Below are positions 12,201-24,200 of a stretch of 64,000 nt of DNA, in pieces. Where the stretch lies: NCBI GenBank assembly GCA_949825045.1, contig OX463820.1, positions 5,282,501 through 5,346,500 on the forward strand, given 5' to 3'. How positions within the stretch are numbered: the first letter of the stretch is position 1; each line of letters opens with the position of its first letter. A program made the translations under genes and the position numbers. The notes below the pieces were generated by a model. That model had not been told where the DNA came from. It made no database searches and worked only from the letters and a program-made list of their open reading frames with translations. This DNA is from Argyresthia goedartella (lineage: Eukaryota; Arthropoda; Insecta; Lepidoptera; Argyresthiidae).

Positions 12201-15200
12201 TCCAGCACTCTGAATTATGAGCACGCAACGCACTAAAGAGTTAACTACTCACAAGAAAACCATCAGCAAGCCACAATGGACCATATTATTTTTGCTGATT
12301 ATACGGAATGCCACATGGAACTTATTCTAGTTAGGTATTCCTGCACTTTTTATGGTTCCGTACCCGAAGTGTGCCAAACAGGACCTTATTACTAAGCCTC
12401 AGCTGTCCGTCCGTCCGTCCGTCTGTCACCAGGCTGTATCTCATGAACCGTGATAGTAAGACAGTTGAAATTTTCACAGATGATGTGTTTCAGTTACCGC
12501 TATAACAACAAATACTAAAAAACAGAATAAAATAAATATTAAAGGGGCTCCCATACAACAATTAATTGAATATCACATACAAACTTATGAACACACCTGG
12601 TTACGTACATGGAGTGCGAAAGTAGCCGCACCAATAACTTTGTAAACAACATTTTGCTATTTAAAATCCAAGCTATTCACTACACACCATTGCTATCATT
12701 GCACGGTGGTACGGAACCCTTCGTGCGCGAGATCGACTCGCACTTGACCGCTTTTTTAGAGTTAAGTAGGTACTCACAAGAAAACCATTATGCAAGCCAC
12801 CATAATTCACCGTGTTATTATTTTTGGCTTTTTGCTGCTTACATGAAATGACACATGGCACTTTTTCAACCATTCTGTGTGTGAGTTTCAAACTGACACA
12901 TCCTAATGTTGGTGTGTCCAGGTCATTAACCTCGACTCACCACTGAACTGAATGGGTGCCACAAGACGGTGACCGGCAGATTAGGGGCTGGCCTAAAAGG
13001 ATATGGGGGATGACCTCGACAAGTTTCTGCCGGGGTGGCCGGAGGTGCCACTTGCCAGAGATGTGTGGACTCAAGAGAGGATGGCTTTGTCCAGCAGTGG
13101 GACACTAATAGGGCTGCAGAAAAAAAACTCGACCTCTCTTTCTCGCATGGAGTAAAGTTAAAGTTTAAGAGCCAAAGAAACTGGGAGCGAACTGTAATTT
13201 ACCTTTATGGGCATTTCACCGCAGAGTTTATATTCTATATTTTTTGTTTTTCTGTATTGCAGGGAGAAGTCAGTCTGTCTCTTAAAAAGGGAATGGAAGG
13301 AAGGCCGTATTCTGTTCAGCACTGAAGAGCATATCATAGCCATTGAAGTAATGACAACTGACCATAGCATCATAGTGCTATGCACTGACAACACCATGGC
13401 TTGTTACAGCAAAAAGGTTGGTCCAATTTCATGACTCAGTTGATTCAGGTTTACAGATTCGCAGATTGTTTATGGCTTATGTTTAAACGATCACCAATAA
13501 CGCAACTATTTTACTGACCTTAAATTGTGTTTGAATAAATGATCACCAAACTTCTTTTATGTTTTGTGTACTTAAGTTTATGTTTTAAGTATCTTTTGTT
13601 GTTCTTACATGTTCAACCTAACGCGAAGGATAAAGGTGGCTTCGCTTCGCTCTCCCCCTTTACCCTTCACCTAAGCTACCGCAGTAATTTGCTCTGATAT
13701 TTTCTGCAACTTTTGGTGTTTATTTTTTGATCCATTTTGTTTAGGAAAAAAATATTTTGGTGATCATTATATTTCTTGCCATTGTTTATTTTATTGGTAA
13801 CAATGACACTTTTTTTTTTATTTTTTTTTGTAATGTTTTTTCCTTTATGGAAAAGGATAAGAGCTTAAGCCCATACCGCCTATTTTTATTTTTTCTGTAG
13901 CCGTAATATCCCTGGACTGCGCCACGTCGGGCCACCACTGACCACTTTTATTTGATTGAATAATAGTAGTTGAAACTGTTGCATAATGAGGGCTATCAAA
14001 CACGAGTGTATTAATAATAATAATAATAATAATCGTTTATTGCAGGCATAAAAGCCCATAGAATAAATTACACATTATGTCAACAATAAAATAAAATTAA
14101 AATTCAAATAAATCATTACAAAATAAAAATGTCAAAAAATTTAAAAATAAAAACACACACACGGCAGGGGAAGAAGGACGAGTGCCTAGGCTACCCACTA
14201 ACGTGTAGCCTCACCCAGTGAGCCAGCAGCGGCGAGTCCCACCGTCCAGCCAACGTGCGAAGAATGGAGTTGGAGCTGCCGCGTACGCGCGCTAATAGCG
14301 AGGCGCTGCGTTTCCTAATGATCGCGGCAAAGCCGTCGACCCTTGCCTCCGCAAACATGCCTGAGGCGCTGCAGTACCGCGGCAGGCCCATCACCACCCT
14401 AAATGCATTGTTGTACTGAATACGTAGGGCGCTGTATGCACCCTGCGTATAGTTGACCCACAGGCTGCACGTGTAGTAAGACTGGCAGTATGCCCTGAAC
14501 AATGTTAATTTTGATTCTTTACTACAACGAGCGAACCTGCGAGCCAGCATGTTACAGCGAACAGCCAGCGCCCTACGCTCCCTCTCAATGTCACAGACAT
14601 CTTTGAGGTCATCGGTGACCCAGTGGCCCAGGTACTTGAACTTCTTAACCCTGTTCAGAGGAGAATTATTAATGTAGACTGGAGGCAGGTCAGAGTATGT
14701 TCTCGTGCCTGACTTGAAAACCATTAGCTCACTCTTTTTCGCGTTGTACCTGAGCCCATGGGCCTCCGCATAGGACTCACAAATACGCAACAGTGCACAT
14801 AGCGCACCGACCGATGGGCTCAGCAACACCATATCGTCAGCATAAGAGATGTTATTAATATTTTGTCCGTCTATATGACATCCAACTCTAGTGCTGCTGA
14901 GCTCCTCGATCAGGTCATTTACATACAAATTAAAAAGTTTAGGAGAAGTGAGCCCCCCTTGTCTCACACCACAGTCCAGTCTGTATGCACCAGAGCATGA
15001 CCCCGCCCACCTGACACAATTGTTTTGGTTACTGTACCAGAATCCAAACAAACGTGTTATTTCTGGCGGTACACTCGTTTCATTCCGCATTTTCGCCCAG
15101 AGTATGTTATAGTTGACTAAATCAAATGCTTTAGACAAGTCTAAGAAACATGAAAAAACTGGCGTATTCCTGGCGGTATAGTACTGAACAGTCTGTTTGA

Positions 15201-18200
15201 GACAGAAGATAGCACTTTCCGTTGAGAGTCCGCACCGGAACCCGAACTGATGATCATTCAATGTCAAGTGCCTATCTAACTGTTTATCAAGCAAACTGTC
15301 CAGCACTTTTGCAACGACCGTTGCCAAAGAGATGGGTCTATAGTTATTTAAATCAGAAGCATCTCCAGTTTTGTTTTTGACAATTGGAATAACCAGCGTG
15401 TACATAAGGTCACTAGGCAAGTAAGAGTGACTTATACACAGACTAAAAAACATCGCTAGTACCCTACCTACATGGAACCCAGCATGCTGCATGTGCTCGA
15501 TGCTGAGGTTGTCGTGTCCAGGGGATTTTCCTCGAACCATATTTTTAATCACTGTTTGAACCTCTTTAGCAGTGAACCTAACATTAAGATCCCCGGTGAG
15601 CCCCACTTCCGCAGCATCGGGCACGCGCGAGGACGCTGCTCCTAAAGGCGATTCCACTTTGAAGTGAGTGCGAAAGGCCTCCGCTATATCGGTCGGATCA
15701 TGCACGCCAGCCACGCTCACAGGAAGACTCGCCTTCGGATTTAATTTATTAGTAGACTTCCAAAATTTTGAAAAGTTTTTGTCCCTATGGTGTTTTGCAA
15801 TAATGTCCATTTTAATTTGTTGCTCGTTATTCTGACACCATTTTAATTTATTTTTAAACAATTTTCTGGACTCACACATTTCCTGATAAATTAGACCAAA
15901 ACTGGGTTTCCCGTACAAATTCCATGTCTGAAAACAGAGACGGGCCCGCCTGTGAGCGTCTGCTACGTGTCTGTTCCAGCCAGCAATATATTTACGCCTT
16001 TTGCCTGGTAGGTCACGATAACTGACACTAGCTCCTTCAACCAGTATACCAACAATACTTGCATACAACTTATCTAAAACTTGCTTATGATGTAAGTCTG
16101 AACAATATGAATCAGCACAGTGAATACATTCAGTCGGAAAGTCAACATTTTTCAGCTTAGAATTACAAAAGTCTTGATATTTCATAATTTGATCCGAGTC
16201 CCGAACACCCCACTTCACCTTATTATAACTAGAAAGAATGGTAGGTAATTTTGGTTTAACTAAACTAAAGTTACATTCAAGTTGTATAGGTATGTGGTCT
16301 GACGGGTAACTATCATAAAGTATACTGGCACTGAGTACAGTCTGACGCGCGGCACTAGTCACTATTGTATGGTCCAACCATCTTTTGCACCCGTGTGCTT
16401 CACTTACAAACGTGTACGAGTCCGTTGGCAACAGTTCCACGTCCACCGTAGACCATGACTGCTCTGTACAAAAGTCAATAAGTTCATTAAAAAAAGGCTC
16501 ACCTGGATGCGCATTAAAATCCCCGAGGATAAACACGGTGTCCGCATTGTTTACCTCAATTATTGCCAGAATCTCACTCAAACACGACGTAAACACAGCA
16601 AGGTTCTCGGCCTTGTCAGTAGGCATGTACACGGAAAACACAACTATAGAACGATCTTGGATCACTATTTTGATTGCGGCGACCCGCTCACTATCACAGG
16701 TTATAACAGATACCGAGGGAAAAAGCGACTTTTTCCACAACAACGCGACACCTCCGTATGGCCTGCCACGAAGAATGCCCGCCGAAGTATCTACAGCTGA
16801 TTTCCCGAAGTAGGCGAAGTCACTATCTATGTTGCCTAGTGAAGGAATGTCGTGAGGAAGAAGCCAGGTTTCCTGCAGCGCGACAATGTCTGATGTTTGA
16901 CATAATCTTCTCACACAGTTTACGGAAGTTTTTACGCTTTTACAATTAAAGCTGGTCAGTTTGCATTGGTATGCACAGGGTGTACTAGACATTTAAGATG
17001 TGATAGGCTTCGTACCAGCAGACACACCAATGTCCCTGTCTATTACTTTGTACTTGGAATGAACAAAGCGTCGGAAATAAATTCTCTTGGGCCACAAGTG
17101 GACATCGTTGAATAACGGGAGTTTATTTCTGTTTACATACATCTTGAATGCTTTGTGCTCTGAGTCATCACCCTGAATGTCAATTTGTCGTAAATATACT
17201 TTTTCTTGCGTCTTCCTGAAGATGTAGTCCGCAATATTCTTTGTCTTCGTATCATTGTGAACATTGGTGATAAACAAAGGAACTTTGGGATCGGCTGCCT
17301 TAAACAAACCGTCGGGTTCCACATTTGCTTGCCCCGCCTGACCCAAGAAACGGTTCTTAGACCTCGACTTGGATTTCTTCTTCTTCTTCACCACCTGCAT
17401 CCATCCTTCATCGTGCGGACATGACTTGACAGCCTCCGCAAACGTAGCTACCCCTTCCACAGCCACAGGGCAATCAGCTGTTGAGACTATTGTCTGAGGC
17501 GGCGAACTGGATTGAATAGCCGCGTGTGTGCGTGCGGCACAGCGCTGGCGGCCGGCTGGTCGCGACGCGGCGGTGGTGATGAAACCAACGGCTCGCTGAT
17601 TGGCGAGCTATTTGAGGGTAGGACGATATTTTCCTTGGCTCCTTTGCTGGTTTTTTCAACATTTTGAAAAAATGGGGACGCTGTGGGATACGAAATGGAC
17701 CGCCAAGTCGGTTGCAAAAGCCCACCTTTATCGTCCGTGGACAAACACTGGTTTGACAGCAGACCCATGGGGCCGCTGTCTAAATAAGCACCACGATGAC
17801 GAGTATTGACAAAATCCGTATTCACCAAGGAATCCGACCTGAGATGCTGAAGATTCTCACGTATTTCACCAATCTCTGTTTTTGTGGCATAGTTATCCTT
17901 TATAATATTTAGGTCTTGCTTCATCTTGAGCAGATCCTTTAAAAGCGGAGTCACATCCACATGATCGAACAACACGGGGGGCAATTTCTCCAGCTTGTGG
18001 GCAACAAAAAGCGGCACTTCGTCGGTCTTCGTGACCCTTAACACGGAGATCATGTCCTGAAGGTCGCGGTGGTGCTTGTTGTCGCCTTTAATAATAATAC
18101 CTAGTTATTATATAGTTATTATATAGCTATTATAATAATTAATACCTAGTTATGTGCAGTTTCTTACACTACTTTATCTACTCTCATACATTGGTGTTGA

Positions 18201-21200
18201 ACCACTGATTAAAAGAGTAAGAAATAATTTATCGACTTTGCTGGTAATAGATTATGAGTTCATAATTCATAATTCTTTATTCAACACAGTTATTTAAAAA
18301 AGATACATTAAGAGATAACATATGTACAAAGGCGAGCTTATCTCTAAAAAGAGATTTCTTCCAGCAAACCAAGGCATGACAGGAAATTTTATCAATAAAG
18401 GGTAGGCAGTGCACAATATCTAAACAATAATAAAATACATATAAGTAAATTACATATCTATAAAATACGGTAAATAAAATACATACTCGTATCTAACAAA
18501 CTACTAAATACGTATCAATACATACATAAACCTGTACATAAAGTTTACATATAATAATAATATACATACTACAATTATCACAAAAGAGAGAGGAAGTGCT
18601 CTTTTACCCGGTTTTTGAAAGCGAAAAGAGTCGGGCTGTCTCTTATCGCACAAGGAAGTGCGTTCCACAGTCGGACCGCCTGCAACCTGAAGGAGTGCTC
18701 ATATGCGGAAGTGGTATGCCTTGGAGTGGCTAAGAGTGAGACCGTGTGAGATCTCCGTTGCCGATCTCCTGAAAAGAGATACTCAAAGCGGTCTCGAAGG
18801 TAGCTGGGGTAGCGCGGATTTTTCAATATGTTGAAAAGACAAAAAAGAATATGGGAGTCTCGGCTACGACGAATCGGAAGCCACCCCAACTCTTTGCGAA
18901 ATTGAGAGACGTGGTCGAATTTGCGCAGCCCGAAGATAAACCGAATCCTGAGATTCTGAAGTCGTTTGAGTTTGTTCAGAAGATCTTCGTTCGCGCTCGC
19001 CCAACAGACATCGGCGTAGTCGATTAGCGGCAGGAGAAGGGACTGAGCAAGGGTGATTTTGGTCTGCCGCGGCAAGAAGTACTGCAGACGCCTGAGGGAG
19101 TGAAAAGACGCAAAGACCCGTCTGCTGACCTCGCTGACATGTGGAGACCAAAACAGCTGGTTATCAAAAATAACCCCAAGGTTTTTCGCCTTATCTGTGT
19201 ACTCTATTGTGATGCCATTATATGATACGGGAACAATGGGTTTTTGTAACAAGGAAAGAGTGTGCCTGGTTCCTAAAATCATGGCTTGTGATTTATTCGG
19301 GTTTATTAACAGCCCGTATGATGAGGCCCAGTCTTTCACATTCTCGAGGTCAGCATCGGTGAGTTATTTCTTTCACCGAATTTAAAATATCGGGCGGAGT
19401 TAAAATTTCTTCACAATCACTGCTATTGGTCATTTTTAAGTACAAATAAAAATATTGTGATGAAATTCAGTACAACAAAACGTATGAATGGCGCCAACAT
19501 ATCACCCCCCATGCGTGTGTTATAATTTGATTTAATTTCAAAATTTCGGTATTGTTTTTATAAAGTATGTAAATATACTTATGTATATATATATACAATA
19601 TACTTAAATTCGTTTTGAAGTTTGTAACTCGAATTTTACGATATGAGAGTAGATAATATTTATTTTCAAACACTTGCTTAACGTCACTCTTTATGGAAAC
19701 GCATTTAGGTTCATAATAAAGCTTATTACGAATTAGTGTATTTTACTTAACATTACCGCACTAGTCCGGTAATGCACCTTAACCTCTATTTCAACCTCCG
19801 CTAAGAGTGTTTATGCCTCCAAACAATTAATATTTTGTGTATAAATAAGCTGCACAATTCTACACACTGCCCTCCCTTTGACGTCCTGATACGACACTAC
19901 ATTTATATTCTCCTTCACTTGGTCCATGTAGGTTCAGGTAGGATTTTCTTCTTCTTCTTCAAATTATCTTTTTTCGTTAAAAACAAAACCAGCGCGCCAT
20001 TTTCCACGATTTGTTGACGTTTTCGTTGTGTGGTTAATTGTTATCAAAGTCTGTTTTTTTCCTCGCAATTGTGTTGAAAAATGTCGTATGAAACCCGTGT
20101 GTGCAAGGGTAATTAGACACTCGGCTAAATAATACCGCCTCTTGTATAATACTGACTTTGCACACTTGTATCACAACAAAATGTAACATAACACTTGTAA
20201 TCTACCTGCCATCTAGGCAACTAACGATAATCATTGAAAACCCATTTTCCAATCGTGTCTCGTCCTTTGTTGTAATAAGTATTTGTACACCTGGATTAGT
20301 TATAGTCAATTAGGCTCTAAGAATAACAACTGCAGATGGCATCACTGGTGCAGCTGCCGTGCCGGTAGCCCAGAGACTGGCAAATAGAATCGCAGGTGTC
20401 GTTCTCACATTTACCCAGATTGAGCTGAGTTTCCTGGGTTTCTCGAAACTGCGGTGATGTGACCAGCTCCGGTGAGGGTACTGGCTCTGAAATGATAAGG
20501 AATACGGTCAAGTGCGGGTCTGACTCGTACACGAAGGGCTTCGTACCATCGCACAAGACAACTTTAGGACAAATAATAAATAAAACAAAACAAAAAGTTT
20601 ATGTCCGAACTAGGTTTCGAACCTAGAACGACCCCTCAACAGACAGCGGATCCGGCGTCAAACCGTCGATTTTATAGTTACTTTCATAGTGTCATTAATG
20701 TCAATGGTATCTTGTAGTGGGGGAAAGCAGCGGATATTCAAACTATTGTTATATTACAGAAAAGAGCTATTAGATCAATTTATAATTTGCAACGCACAGA
20801 CTCCCTATGATTACTTTTTAATGACATATTTAAACATTCTTTATTTTTTGTAAATATTTACAATACGTATTTTTTCCCCCTTCTCTACATTAGACCACAC
20901 GTATTTTTTTTTCCTCTTCTCTACATAGGACCACTGTGGGAGAATTCTGTTTTAAATATAGATTTAGTTGAACTAGCACAAATATTACAAATAATAAATA
21001 ATATGCAGGAATAAATTGAATGAATGAATGAATGAATGGTGCTTCACCAGCCAGGGTTCTAAACCTGTTCCGGTCTTTCGGCCGGCATACCAGAGGGCAC
21101 AAGTTTTGAGGGGGGGCGGAATGACCTGCTCTGTAGGAAGGGAAGGATAGTGAATTCAATCGACCGACTCTTCAGCCTGAAGCCAATATAGGATATGTGG

Positions 21201-24200
21201 AATGGGGAGGATGTGGGATTTGGAGAGCAGCTGTTGTTTTCTTCAAGTTCTTGTTTTCCTTCTATTTTCAGTTATTGTTAATAGTTGAGTTTCCTGAGTC
21301 GTGTTCGTTTGGGTTATCCGGTAAGTTCCCAGTTTCGCTTTTGCTGTCTGTTTCTGGGATACGGTATATTTGCCTCTAGGCCATCCTGACTTCGTCCCTG
21401 TTGTGTGATGATTCTGTCCAGTAACTGTGTTCTTCACCGTAGTATTTTATGTCATGCTTAAGGAAATCTTTCCAGGTGTATATAAGTCGGCCGACTTTCT
21501 TCTTCCTTGCTTCGTATTTGAATGGAGCGTGTAGTAAGTGCTGTTATGGGCGTCGCAGAATATGTATAGTAACATATCCGGTGGTTTTTGATTCGTTTGG
21601 TTATCGTTTTGCCCTGTAGTCAGTCATGAATTTTGTGGTATCTTGGATAGCTTCTGGCGTTCTCAAACATGTCTCTGAGGATCAGGCGTTCATATACTGA
21701 CTGTCAACTGTTTGCTTTAGTGAGGGTTGCCGCTTTTTGTCCGAATTTTATAAACAGTGCAATGACCATTTTGTAAATCAGGCGCACTATATTTCAGTCT
21801 ATGTTGGATTTCTTTATAAAATGCATTGGGCCTTGGAATTGCATATGGCTTGCCGGCACCTCTTTTTTATTGTGTCCTATGTCCTGCCGTAATATATGTG
21901 TCGAGATATTTGATTTCGTTTACGGTTCGTATTGGAACTACGTCCAATTCACTGGTTGTTTATGGGGTCTCTTATAAGAATTTTCGTCTTTCTACTTTTA
22001 AGTTTGCCATGAGCAGTTCTCCGATGATATTTAATTATTCACTTTTAGTTACTCCGCGACATAGCAGCGCTGCGTATAAACGCTCTTTCAGGTTGCGGGC
22101 GGTCCGACTCTGGAACGCACCTCTTTGCACTATAAGAGACAGTCCGACTCTTTTTTCTTTTAAGAAACATATCAAAGAGCTCTACATGTCTCTTTCGTAA
22201 AAGTTATTGTATTTATTTTATTATATGTAAGGTTTATGTATATATCGGTAATTATTTCGTATTTGCTATCTGTATTTCACAGATATTTTAATTTATTTCT
22301 AGGCATTTTAGTTATAGTAATTATTGTGCACTGCCTACCCTTTTATGATAGCAATTCCTGTAATGCCTTGTTTTGCTGAAAGAAATCTCTTTTTAGAGAC
22401 AAGCTCGCCCTTGTACATGCATTTTCTTTTGATGTAACTTTTAAAATATTTGTGTGCAATATTGTGAAGGAGGTTTGTTCCTATAATTCCCTTTTTCCTG
22501 TATTTCTTTATAGCGTCTTGTCCGATGCGAGCATACAGATACCAGAGATAGTGTTTTGACATATGTATCATGTTTGTTTCCTGTATATAGGCTATGTGTA
22601 TGTTTTTGTTAGTCAATTCCGCGTCAATGTTGAGTCTTTTAGTTATTTCGGCGCATCCTCTAACCTTCCAAGTAGCAATGCGCATACGCTCGCATGTGAC
22701 TTGTGGTTTAAATATGGGGCTGTTTCGTATCGACATCCCAGACAACACCGGATATACGATGGTATATCCGGTGTTGTCTGGGATGTCTTCTGTTGATGTT
22801 ATGGTTGACCCTGAGGAGGTCATGGGTGTTGTATTAAGTATCGGCGAAAGTATGGTGTTATCAGTTTGGTTATCGGTTGATTGATGCGTGGGTAAATTTT
22901 GCGATTCAAGCAAGTAAACGCTGTCGTAGTGGTGTCCTGTGACGTTGAGGTTGATAGATTTCACTGCATCCGCTGGATTCTTGGGCGTGAATGTGAGCGA
23001 TGGTGTATTTTGCTGGTGGATTGTTGCGTTAAGTAGAAAGTATTCGGCAGCTGGTATTATAATCTCCTCTCCAGCACAAGTACCGTAAATGCGTAGATTT
23101 TCAGTGTTGAGTTGTTAAGGATTTCAGGCTCAGTGATTGCGAGCTTTGTTCTGTTCATCGCCGTTTTCTTCTACATATTTAACTAGGTCCTTACGAATGT
23201 GAGTGTGGTTGCATGTTAATTGACATAGGTGATTAATTTGGTCAGCAATTGCGGTGAATAGGCAGTTACCATCTCAGCGTTGGTAAGGCTTCCATTAGAT
23301 TATCTTCTTGGGATGTTGTTGAAAGAAAGAACTTAGAGATAGCGTGATTTATTTGAACTACCTTTGTCTACGATTAACAGATCGTACGGGTTGCGATTGT
23401 CAAAGTTTGTGCGTATCTTCGTGCGCCCTTATTCTCGGTAGAGAGCCGCTTAGGACAAAAAGTCTCCGATTTTATTGTTGTTATTGTTCATCAGTGGAAG
23501 TCTTTTGTTAATTGCCTGTTTTCTGGAAGATGGTGAGATGATCCTTTTATGATGTGCAATTGTTGGCTGTTTCTCGCTATTTCTCAGAATATGCAGTTAT
23601 GTAGTAGACGGGCTTGCATTATTGTTTTATTTTTGTGGGCTTGTCGGACCGGATAAAGTTAGAAATGGTTATGTTTTGTTTTACTGTTATTGGGTAGGTT
23701 CCTGCTTAGTTTTGTATTCAGGTATACCTATCTCCTACCTACTAGTACGGCACTGTGTCTGTGGAATAGTTTGGAGTTGGCGTACGTACGTACGTATTAC
23801 GTAGAACTCCGCGGCTGCTATGATAATTTCTTCACCGCCCCACGTGCCCTGTATGTGGAGATTTTTTATGTACTCAGTGAAAGATTCTGCGTTTGGTGCG
23901 TCGATCGCATGTTTGATGCGTGGATAATTGCTGTTAGCTTCCACGTATCTAGCTAAGTCGCTTCTGATGTGGGTATGGTTGAATGTCGCTCCAAACAGAT
24001 GGTTGATTTGGTCTGCAATTGCATGGAACAGGCAGTTTCCATCTCTGGGCATTGGTAGAGTTTCCATTGTAAGATATTACTACAGGAGAAAGCCTCATGG
24101 TATTTTAGCTAATATGAATGTGTGTGTGTGTGGGTTGTTTCTAAGAGGTGTACGGCCGGTATGATGAGAGACGCTGTTTGGCTTTTTACGATCTATTTTT

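Larger units (their letters stand above)
14010..18095 (-). mobile_element. LINE family A, near-complete non-LTR retrotransposon
   Basis: On the minus strand it holds an ORF1 region (broken), an intact ORF2 and a short 3' UTR ending in a (TTA)n-type tail at 14011-14033 of the + strand. The 5' end is cut near 18095, where AT-rich sequence with repeats of ATACCTAGTTAT begins. The family is of Jockey/CR1 type. A second, shorter copy is at 32700-33710. Confidence 0.9.
21200..23600 (-). mobile_element. Broken LINE with OTU protease and endonuclease domains
   Basis: Read on the minus strand. 23290-22900 encodes a worn OTU cysteine-protease domain (IADQINHL, HIRKDLVKYVEEN, GEEIIIPAAEYF, and HHYDSVYLLE around the catalytic His). 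22690-22560 encodes the start of an endonuclease (RIATWKVRGCAEITKRLNID, IQETNM). 22000-21480 encodes the end of a reverse transcriptase (VNEIKYLDTYITAG, RDMFENARSYPRYHKIHD). The middle is missing and a family B fragment lies at 22017-22500. OTU domains are known in a few retroelement groups. The first OTU motif is damaged and the element is dead. Confidence 0.72.

Noticed and set aside
14891..17424. Plus-strand frames inside the LINE A region
   Set aside because: Shadows of the intact minus-strand ORF2 and ORF1.
20890..21159. Minus-strand frame with a hydrophobic stretch (YYLLFVIFVLVQLN) as signal-peptide exon for the defensin-like peptide
   Set aside because: The hydrophobic part is far from the Met, follows a Pro/Cys-rich stretch, and lies over LINE 3' UTR and GAAT repeats; no donor in the right phase.
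23735..24067. OTU domain as a host deubiquitinase gene
   Set aside because: No catalytic His follows in this copy, and the paralogous copy runs into a LINE endonuclease, so a retroelement origin is more likely.
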